64,000 nt of DNA from JAPLDB01 sp964356415 (lineage in GTDB: Bacteria > Bacteroidota > Bacteroidia > AKYH767-A > 2013-40CM-41-45). Where the stretch lies: positions 1-64,000 of the forward strand of contig CAYHHK010000001.1 of the NCBI GenBank assembly GCA_964356415.1, written 5' to 3'. This document shows positions 35,888 to 42,836 of the stretch, piece by piece; positions within the stretch are counted from its first letter, which is position 1; each line of letters opens with the position of its first letter. The position numbers were made by a program, and so were the translations under genes. The notes beneath the pieces are model-generated. The model was not told the DNA's origin and ran no database searches. It saw only the letters and a list, made by a program, of their open reading frames with translations.

Positions 35888-36268
35888 TTACAATGAATTG
35901 ATATAGCTTAATACTGCTTCAATCGTTGTGCCGGTTGCGAATGCTTTTGCAGCTCCGGATTTTTCAAGAGCTAACCTATCCTCAGCGGGAATGTTACCAC
36001 CAACAATCCAGGGGATGTTCACATTATTTTTTTTCATTTCATGAACCAACTTTTCACAAAGTATTAGGTGTGTTCCCGAGAGAACCGACAATCCAATCAC
36101 ATCGGGATTTTCCATTTTTGCCCTGGCAACAATTTCCTCAATGGATTTTCTTAGTCCGGTATAAATTACTTTGTGTCCGGCAGCTTTAAGTGCATGAGCA
36201 AGCACTTTTACACCGACATCATGACCATCCAGTCCGGGTTTAGCTAATAATATTTTCATGTCACGCAT
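35888..36268 (-). CDS. B12-dependent acyl-CoA mutase, small (cobalamin-binding) subunit
   Basis: 126 residues of the B12-binding Rossmann fold. The cobalt-ligand motif is DGHDVG (Asp14 to Gly19: D-x-H-x-x-G with H16 as lower ligand), followed by the SGTHLI and GGNIP loops that hold the nucleotide tail. It equals the C-terminal domain of one-chain methylmalonyl-CoA mutases, split as in IcmB/MeaA-like and ethylmalonyl systems. The start ATG overlaps the preceding fusion protein's stop by 8 bases. It requires cobalamin; nrdJ in the same window also does. Confidence 0.92.
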   Translation of the reverse strand: MRDMKILLAKPGLDGHDVGVKVLAHALKAAGHKVIYTGLRKSIEEIVARAKMENPDVIGLSVLSGTHLILCEKLVHEMKKNNVNIPWIVGGNIPAEDRLALEKSGAAKAFATGTTIEAVLSYINSL

Positions 36269-38342
36269 TCATTACTTTATCATATTCGCTTCCTACTCTT
36301 CCTTTGCGGCAGAGTTTTGTTACCATGAATTCTGAAGAGTGTTTGGCCTGTATGCCAATGGCTTTTTCAAGTGAAGTGTTGCATGATGCTTTAATGCAAT
36401 CAGCAATGGCGTTCATGGCTTCATTCGTTCCATTTGTTTTTGTCATTTTTTTGTCATCAGGAATGACCAAACCAAGTGGCTTCTCATCTACTTTTCTCAG
36501 CGGCAATACGGTATTTCCTTTCTGCATTATCTGCCAGGTTTTTTTCAGGCAGCTTTCAAGATTGCCTGAATAATCTGCCAACCAGCCAACGGTTTCAGAA
36601 GCATTAACTTTTTTTCCTTCAAGAAGCATTTTTAGCAGTTCATTTCTATCTTTCTTTTTTGCTTTTCGGATTGCCCAGTGACAGCCCTCCATTCCAGGCA
36701 CTACCGGCAGTGTAACTTCAGGCATGGAAAAGACTGTTGTTTCATCGGCAATCAGATAATGGCAATGCATCATCAGTTCCAGCATCCCACCCATGCATCG
36801 CTTTCCGTTCACAAATCCAACCGAAATTTCAAATTCATTATGCAATCTTCTGGCGGTAGAAGGCCACATGGTGCAAATTCTGTTTCCTACGGTCACTTCC
36901 GTGAGGGCAGGAAAAAATTCATTTGTATCAGCACCTACCATTTGTGTGGACAGATGAAAATCTGAAGTAACAATTACACGCTTGATTTTATATTTCTTCA
37001 ACCAGTCTATAGCGCGGTTGAGTTCAGTATTTACATCGTTGTTATAGCTTTCGCGTGAAATCGTAATCACACCGGAATTGCCATCGTGCTCTGCATTTAC
37101 ATAGAGTTGTTGCCATTCGGACGCATTCATTTTCCTGTACTCTTCAGGATACCATTTTGTAGATGCTGATGCAGGAAAAAGCTTGTGAAATTTTTTCACA
37201 GTATTAATTACCTCTTTCTCACCCAGATTTCTTGCAGTAGCCAGCAATCCCTTTGTGAACTGTGCGCAGAGTTCAGCAATTGCATTCATGCATGAAAGAT
37301 GTGTGCGTTTTTCTTTCAACATGATAGACGTCATCTGAAAAAGTGAGCCAAGAACGATTGTTCTCAGGGTTTCATCATCTGCAGGGTTCTTACTCCAGTT
37401 AACCATCGGACGGAAATGGTCAGGCGGATACCAGTTTTGGCCACTATTCCTCCGCTCATCCAGATCATTGGACGGCGTGAACAAGTCACCATAATTTTTG
37501 CTTAAGTGATGCAGGCATGACCATGTAAGGAAATTGGAACCTTTTGCACCTATTGCATCGTGCGCCCTGAAAGGATTCGGGCCCACGAGTTGCCGGATAT
37601 ATTTATCAGTTTTCCAGTATGGGGTATTGGAATGATCATGATAGCGGAGGCCGGCAAGCATAAGTCCGCAAAAAAACACATCGAGCACAAATGACCAGTC
37701 ATCGCTGACTTCTAAAGGAATAAGGCCAAGCGACCAAAGCAAATGTGTGATTGACGAAGGCTTGCTTTCCACGATTTCAAATATTTTATTGATCTCATGA
37801 GGGAAAGCCGGGTGGGCAATATTTACTCCAAGCTGTGAAGAAGGAAATCCTGATGTTACGGAATATATAGAAATGCCGGGAAATTTTTTTCTAAAAAGTT
37901 CGTAATGTGCTTTTTTTAGGTCGATTATTTCTGGAATTGCTTCAAGCAAAAATTTGGGTTTATAAGCAGTGAGTGCAGAAGGAAGTGTTTTTCCATCATA
38001 ATTCAGTCGAATAATATTTTTCATGATATCATCAGCAACACCCTTTCCAAAAGCTTTCTGCAAGCCGGCATATTGCTTTCCGATTCCGTCAGGTGCACCG
38101 GGCAGATCCAGTGCTATAATTGGAATATCGAAAGGCAGCAACCTCGAGGCAAACTGCATTACCTTACCGGCACCAACAATTCCGCTGGCACCTGAGATTA
38201 CCATTGCTCCGCGTTCGCCTGGTTTTCCAAAAATTTTGGTAACCAGTGTTTCTGTATCAACGGGGAGTTTCCCGTTCTTAAATATTTCAAGCACTGTTCC
38301 CAAGCCAAGTGTTTCCAGTGTTGATTGTCTCATTGAATTCAT
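36261..38342 (-). CDS. 3-hydroxyacyl-CoA dehydrogenase / enoyl-CoA hydratase fusion
   Basis: 693 residues with two parts in the order dehydrogenase then hydratase, the reverse of classic FadB. Residues 40-400 form the NAD-binding 3-hydroxyacyl-CoA dehydrogenase: VISGASGIVGAGK around 48-60 is the dinucleotide fold with a non-standard glycine loop, then SVTSGFPSSQLGVNIAHPAFP, with the NPFRAHDAIGAKG segment further on. From about 430 to 640 is a crotonase domain with an oxyanion-hole loop GKRCMGGMLEL and the later MPEVTLPVVPG. Azoarcus evansii and strain EbN1 induce just such a hydratase/dehydrogenase fusion during indoleacetate growth. Here it should act on 2-aminocinnamoyl-CoA, giving the 3-oxo thioester for the thiolase. 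The glycine-loop change leaves some doubt on NAD binding. Confidence 0.8.
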   Translation of the reverse strand: MNSMRQSTLETLGLGTVLEIFKNGKLPVDTETLVTKIFGKPGERGAMVISGASGIVGAGKVMQFASRLLPFDIPIIALDLPGAPDGIGKQYAGLQKAFGKGVADDIMKNIIRLNYDGKTLPSALTAYKPKFLLEAIPEIIDLKKAHYELFRKKFPGISIYSVTSGFPSSQLGVNIAHPAFPHEINKIFEIVESKPSSITHLLWSLGLIPLEVSDDWSFVLDVFFCGLMLAGLRYHDHSNTPYWKTDKYIRQLVGPNPFRAHDAIGAKGSNFLTWSCLHHLSKNYGDLFTPSNDLDERRNSGQNWYPPDHFRPMVNWSKNPADDETLRTIVLGSLFQMTSIMLKEKRTHLSCMNAIAELCAQFTKGLLATARNLGEKEVINTVKKFHKLFPASASTKWYPEEYRKMNASEWQQLYVNAEHDGNSGVITISRESYNNDVNTELNRAIDWLKKYKIKRVIVTSDFHLSTQMVGADTNEFFPALTEVTVGNRICTMWPSTARRLHNEFEISVGFVNGKRCMGGMLELMMHCHYLIADETTVFSMPEVTLPVVPGMEGCHWAIRKAKKKDRNELLKMLLEGKKVNASETVGWLADYSGNLESCLKKTWQIMQKGNTVLPLRKVDEKPLGLVIPDDKKMTKTNGTNEAMNAIADCIKASCNTSLEKAIGIQAKHSSEFMVTKLCRKGRVGSEYDKVMNA

Positions 38343-38354
38343 ATCGTGTATTTA

Positions 38355-39554
38355 TTATTGTACATGAAAAATTGCTGCAATTCCCACATCACCGGCCGCG
38401 CATCCGAAAATAAGCACATACCCTCCTCCAAGTTCTACTGCCTCTTCCAGTGCCTCCATTAACACTCTTGTTAAAGTTGGACCCTGCGGATGCCCGAATA
38501 CAAGCGGGCTTCCGGTATTGTTCATTTTATGCCAGTCGTAATTGAGAACTTTTGTAAAAATTGCATCATTCACTGCGAATGGATTGTGGTTTTTCACAAC
38601 TTTCATATCATGCATCCTAAGTCCTGTTTTCTGAAGCAATTTTTGAACAGCTAATGCCGGAGCTTCTGGCATCAATGATGGGTTGGTTCGCACTTCAGTT
38701 TTTGCCACAAATGAAATTTCCACTTCCGGTTTTTTACTGAGTTGTTTTGCTTTTTCTCTCGTGGTTACCAGAAGTGTCGCCATTCCATCGGCAGCATGTG
38801 TTTGTGTCCCGCTTGTAACGCATGAATCAAGTTCCCTCATGGCACGCAAGCTCTCAATGGAAATTTTTTTCACACCTGAATCTTCATCGATCCATCCGGC
38901 AGATTTGCCCTGAACATTCAGAATCTCAATGGGAACAGCAACCCGGTCAGTAAATCCGGAATCTTTGGCATTAAAATATTGCTCATACCTGAAACAGGTT
39001 AGTTCATCCACTTCTTTCTTTTCAATCTTATACTTTCTTGCAGCCAGTCCTGCAGCACTCAACATGGCTTGTCCGGTGGAAGGATCGAAACCGAAGTTGT
39101 CCCATACATCGGCAATCACTTCGGTACGTTTGTAACTTCTCCTTTCCGGGAAAACGCCCACAGGTGAATCACTCGTTCGGTCAAATGTGAGTACACCAAC
39201 AGTATCGCTAGCTCCACTCTGAACCTGAGCACCTGCAAGGATCACTGCCTGCAAGCCGGTAGCACACGCCTGCTCAACTTGAAATCCCGGTAATCTTTTT
39301 CCCATACAGCTTGCTACAACGGTTGCAGTCCAGAATTTAAAATGCCATGGTACCGTGGAGCCGATTACCATATAATCAAGGTGGCTTACCGGGACATTTC
39401 TTTTGTTCATAATGAGCGCCATGGCTTCGCCGGCGAACTGCCCGATATTGACTTCAGCCAGTGGGGAAGCCTGCCATGCCGGGAAATAGCTGCATCCCCA
39501 AGTACCATAGGGAATATATGCATCAGGGAACATTTTATGGATTTTATTTTTCAT
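38355..39554 (-). CDS. Thiolase (beta-ketothiolase)
   Basis: 399 residues. The nucleophilic cysteine is C97 in QVEQACATGLQAV. Other family marks are ASDTVGVLTFDRTS, TQTHAADGMATLLVTT, KNHNPFAVNDA (histidine), TGSPLVFGHPQGP and FGCAAGDVG near the C-terminus with the second cysteine. It should split the 3-oxo-3-(2-aminophenyl)propanoyl-CoA made upstream into 2-aminobenzoyl-CoA and acetyl-CoA. A beta-ketothiolase is in the known indoleacetate gene cluster. Variations around the motifs (GHPQGPT where ordinary degradative thiolases have GHPxGxSG) fit an unusual substrate. Confidence 0.86.
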   Translation of the reverse strand: MKNKIHKMFPDAYIPYGTWGCSYFPAWQASPLAEVNIGQFAGEAMALIMNKRNVPVSHLDYMVIGSTVPWHFKFWTATVVASCMGKRLPGFQVEQACATGLQAVILAGAQVQSGASDTVGVLTFDRTSDSPVGVFPERRSYKRTEVIADVWDNFGFDPSTGQAMLSAAGLAARKYKIEKKEVDELTCFRYEQYFNAKDSGFTDRVAVPIEILNVQGKSAGWIDEDSGVKKISIESLRAMRELDSCVTSGTQTHAADGMATLLVTTREKAKQLSKKPEVEISFVAKTEVRTNPSLMPEAPALAVQKLLQKTGLRMHDMKVVKNHNPFAVNDAIFTKVLNYDWHKMNNTGSPLVFGHPQGPTLTRVLMEALEEAVELGGGYVLIFGCAAGDVGIAAIFHVQ

Positions 39555-39569
39555 GCTTGGTAAAAAGAT

Positions 39570-40700
39570 TTATAGACCGATTTCTTTTGCAATATTTATT
39601 TTCAAAATTTCTGATGTTCCTCCGCCAATGAGTGTGAACCGGGAATCGCGCAGGTATCTTTCAATATTATATTCTGTCGCATATCCATAGGATGCCAATA
39701 CCCGTGAGGCCTCATCGCAAATATTCACCGCACATTCTGATGCATATAGTTTTGCGATCATCGCTTCTTTTTGCCGGGGAAGATTTTTATCACTCAAGGT
39801 AGCTGCATAGAATACATACTGTTTAGCAGTTTCAAGTTGTACAGCCATCGATGCAAACTTCATTTGAATTGCCTGAAATTTGCCAATTGGTTTACCGAAT
39901 TGCGTTCGATTATTGGCATATATTAGTGCATCTTCATAAGCTGCAACAGCAACGCCAATGGCAAGAGATGCAGTCATAATTCTAATTTCAGCGAGAATTT
40001 CTTTGAGACACTTAGTTCCCCCGCCAATCTCACCCAGCAAATATTTTTTTGGAAGTTCTACATCAATGAATCCTACTTCTGCTGTAAGTGAAGCACGCAC
40101 TCCCATTTTTTCGATGCTTTTACCAACCACCACGCCTTTCAGATTTGATGGGACAAAGAATATGGAAAGTTGTTCGCTGTTGTTTGTTTTTGCAAGCACT
40201 GTGAAGAAATCCGCAACAGGCGCAGAAGTCACCCATGTTTTTTGTCCGTTTAAAATGAATCCTTCATTGCTAATTTTTGCTATTGTTTTTATGGACATTA
40301 AATCACTTCCGGCATTCGGCTCGGTCATACAGATGCCGCCGATTTTATTGCCTTTCAATGCTTCAATGAAATAGTTCTCTGTTATTTCCTTATCTCCGAA
40401 CCGGTATATGAAGTATGTCCCCATCAGCGATTGCATGGTACACGCCACTGCCAGAGAAAGAGAACCTCTTGCAAGTTCTATCACAGCCAGCGAGTAAGAA
40501 AGTATATCCAATCCACTTCCGCCGGCTTCTGTTGGATATCGCATTCCAAAAAAACCCATCTCACCGACTTTTTTGAAAAGGGCTTTTGGAAACTGTTTTT
40601 CTTCGTCCAGTTTTGCGGCTTCAGGTTTAACCTTCTTATCCGAAAACTCCCGGAAAGTTTGCTGAATCTGCTTTTGTATTTCGTTTAATTCAAAATCCAT
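39570..40700 (-). CDS. Acyl-CoA dehydrogenase, probable (2-aminobenzyl)malonyl-CoA dehydrogenase
   Basis: 376 residues with the full acyl-CoA dehydrogenase fold: MTEPNAGSD (FAD and substrate), TWVTSAPVADFF, RTQFGKPIGKFQAIQ and a C-terminal RLRDSRF-like (ERYLRDSRFTLIGGGTSEI). In Aromatoleum aromaticum IaaF is a dehydrogenase that both oxidises and decarboxylates benzylmalonyl-CoA derivatives. The position directly after (upstream of) thiolase and mutase genes fits that step. At the usual C-terminal glutamate position (YEG in many members) this protein has GG (IGGGTSEI), so the catalytic base must come from elsewhere or be replaced, which could suit decarboxylation. Confidence 0.85.
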   Translation of the reverse strand: MDFELNEIQKQIQQTFREFSDKKVKPEAAKLDEEKQFPKALFKKVGEMGFFGMRYPTEAGGSGLDILSYSLAVIELARGSLSLAVACTMQSLMGTYFIYRFGDKEITENYFIEALKGNKIGGICMTEPNAGSDLMSIKTIAKISNEGFILNGQKTWVTSAPVADFFTVLAKTNNSEQLSIFFVPSNLKGVVVGKSIEKMGVRASLTAEVGFIDVELPKKYLLGEIGGGTKCLKEILAEIRIMTASLAIGVAVAAYEDALIYANNRTQFGKPIGKFQAIQMKFASMAVQLETAKQYVFYAATLSDKNLPRQKEAMIAKLYASECAVNICDEASRVLASYGYATEYNIERYLRDSRFTLIGGGTSEILKINIAKEIGL

Positions 40701-40760
40701 TTACTTTTCAGAGGCATTTTTAATATTCAATCTTTATATTATGTATTGTATAATTCAATA

Positions 40761-41159
40761 CTAAGGAATAATTGCAATTGCTTCAATTTCAATAACTGCG
40801 GGGTGATCCAATAAATCACTCACGAAAATCATACTCATGCATGGAAAGTTTTTTCCTATGATTTTTTTCCAGATTATACCCAATTCCTTTCTTGATTCTA
40901 AATATTGATTTCTGTCTGTGCAGAAACAGGTCATTTTACAAATATCTTCTGGTTTTCCGCCCGCCTTTTCCACGACAGTTAAAATGTTTTTCAATGCCTG
41001 TTCGAATTGTGGAATTAATTTTTCACTTGTGAATATTTCATTTTCATTCCATCCAACCTGACCGGCCATAAATAGAATTCTGCCATTTGCGGCTAGAATT
41101 CCGTTGGAATATCCTCTTGGCTGAGGCCAACCATCAGGCAGGATAATTTCATGCTTCAT
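40761..41159 (-). CDS. ridA: RidA/YjgF-family enamine/imine deaminase
   Basis: 132 residues of the RidA/YER057c/UK114 family. Landmarks are PRGYSNGILAANGRILFMAGQVGWN, then a helix and ICKMTCFCTDRNQY, and a conserved C-terminal DLLDHPAVIEIEAIAI. RidA proteins hydrolyse reactive enamine or imine intermediates. In a cluster that handles indole derivatives, a tautomeric 2-oxo/enol-indole or an imine at the transaminase step are candidate substrates. No catalytic Arg assignment was attempted from memory. The position between the dehydrogenase (61-base gap) and hyuB (4-base gap) shows it belongs to the operon. Confidence 0.82.
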   Translation of the reverse strand: MKHEIILPDGWPQPRGYSNGILAANGRILFMAGQVGWNENEIFTSEKLIPQFEQALKNILTVVEKAGGKPEDICKMTCFCTDRNQYLESRKELGIIWKKIIGKNFPCMSMIFVSDLLDHPAVIEIEAIAIIP

Positions 41160-41162
41160 TTC

Positions 41163-42836
41163 TCAGATATTTACATTGTATATTTTCTGTGCCGCTCCCT
41201 TACTTACCAATTCATTCTTTACATCCCTTATCACTTTTTTTCTCACCCGTTTTTTCGGACTTCCATATCCGCCGCCGCCGCCTGCAATCTGCCGATAAAC
41301 AGTTCCATCAGGTATGCCATAAATTATATCCTTACTCAAGGGGACAATTTTTTTTCCGTTTTTGTATTTCAGCTCGATTTTATTCAGCACACTTCCCTTA
41401 CCCCCGAAGAGCCCATAGTTCTGTTCCACATCACCATCTCCAAAGACAACCATTGTTGTATCACTCCCACGCAATAAAATTTTTGTTTCGGTTCCAAGGC
41501 CTCCCCTCCATTCTCCTGCTCCTCCGGAGTCGCATAAATATTCGTGATGCAGAATCAAATGAGGAGTTTGCTGTTCGTACATTTCATAATCCTGGTCCAG
41601 TACGCCGCCTGAAGCGTCAATCATTCCAATATGGTCATAGCCATCGTCTCCTTTTAGGGCGCCGCTTCCGCCTTTCATCCCAAAGAAACAGATGTCAACA
41701 TATTTTTTTCCTGAGGTGCTATGAATTCCGGTAAAGAGAGAACACAGGAGATGGTTCCATCCTGCAGTGATTCTGTCAGGGATAGCCGGGCCCAATGCTT
41801 TAAAAATTGAGTCAGCTATTTGAGGGCAAAGATGATTTCCAAAAGTGGTTGCCGCCGGGTAGGAAGCATTCAAGATGGTTCCCTCAGGTACTATGTATTT
41901 CAATGGCTTCAGCATTCCTTCGTTATGGGGAATGTGTGGATTTACCATTTGTAGCAGGGTGAGCGTGATAGAAGAGCAAGTGGAAGTGTATGTTCCATTT
42001 ACGAAACCTTTGGTTTGAGGAGACGATTTTGAAAAATCAAAAATGATTTCTTCATTTTTAACTGTAATATTTGCGCGTATAGGAAATTTGCTCCCCTTGT
42101 GTTTTCCATCGAAATAGACCATGCTTTTTCCTGCGTAGCTTCCATTTGGAATATTCCTGATTTCAGCACGCATCATTTTCTCTGTAGAGTCAAACAATGC
42201 CTGTTTGTGCATTTCAAATTTTTCTAACCCGTATTTTATGACAAGTGCCTGTAGCCGCCGTTCACCGAGTGTACAGGCACCAATCTGTGCTTTAATATCT
42301 TCCTGTACCATCTGCAGGCGGATGTTGGCGAAAATCAGATTCCAAACATCTTTGCGGAGGATACCTTTTTCAAACAGTTTGACTGCCGGTATGCGTAAAG
42401 CCTCCTGCCATACTTCTGTTGCATTCGGGTTATAACCGCCTTGTACTGCACCACCGATATCAGCCTGATGACCTTTTGCTGCAGCCCATCCCACGAGGGT
42501 ATTTTTAATAAATATCGGCTTGAAAATAGCCACATCATTATTCTGGTTACCCATGGAAAAAACATCGTTGTGAATAATTACATCACCCTCGTGAATGTCA
42601 TTCCCGTACTGATCGAGTATTACTTTGCATACCGGTCCGAGTGAGAAAGAAAGGATTGGAAGGTTTTCAGTTTGTTCCAGCATTTGTCCCTGAGCATCAT
42701 ACAGCCCGGTTACAAAGTCCTTTGCCTCACATAAAATGGGTGAGCGGGTTGTTTTAGTAAGCGAAATGCTCATCTCGTCCGTGATTGATTTGAAGGCACG
42801 CTGGAAAATAGAGACAAGTATTTTATCAATTTGCAT
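41163..42836 (-). CDS. hyuB: Hydantoinase B / N-methylhydantoinase B-type subunit (indoleacetate ring opening)
   Basis: 557 residues from the ATG at 42836 (the frame begins with a TTG 9 bases earlier). It has the HyuB layout: IIHNDVFSMGNQNNDVAIF, KGHQADIGGAVQGG, NPHIPHNEGMLKP, the NHLCPQIADS stretch and C-terminal GGGGYGSP. HyuA and HyuB make an ATP-dependent amidohydrolase that opens a lactam or hydantoin ring. In the anaerobic indoleacetate pathway a hydantoinase-like enzyme opens the pyrrole lactam of 2-oxo-indoleacetate to (2-aminophenyl)succinate. The start overlaps the hyuA stop by 11 bases. Acetophenone carboxylase and acetone carboxylase share this fold, so carboxylase activity is an alternative. 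Confidence 0.87.
   Translation of the reverse strand: MQIDKILVSIFQRAFKSITDEMSISLTKTTRSPILCEAKDFVTGLYDAQGQMLEQTENLPILSFSLGPVCKVILDQYGNDIHEGDVIIHNDVFSMGNQNNDVAIFKPIFIKNTLVGWAAAKGHQADIGGAVQGGYNPNATEVWQEALRIPAVKLFEKGILRKDVWNLIFANIRLQMVQEDIKAQIGACTLGERRLQALVIKYGLEKFEMHKQALFDSTEKMMRAEIRNIPNGSYAGKSMVYFDGKHKGSKFPIRANITVKNEEIIFDFSKSSPQTKGFVNGTYTSTCSSITLTLLQMVNPHIPHNEGMLKPLKYIVPEGTILNASYPAATTFGNHLCPQIADSIFKALGPAIPDRITAGWNHLLCSLFTGIHSTSGKKYVDICFFGMKGGSGALKGDDGYDHIGMIDASGGVLDQDYEMYEQQTPHLILHHEYLCDSGGAGEWRGGLGTETKILLRGSDTTMVVFGDGDVEQNYGLFGGKGSVLNKIELKYKNGKKIVPLSKDIIYGIPDGTVYRQIAGGGGGYGSPKKRVRKKVIRDVKNELVSKGAAQKIYNVNI

Noticed and set aside
34242..36268. Plain methylmalonyl-CoA mutase of propionate metabolism
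   Set aside because: The substrate-binding Tyr and Arg appear replaced by His and Lys, and the neighbours are CoA-transferase, arylpyruvate oxidoreductase and hydantoinase rather than propionate genes. Not excluded, but second choice.
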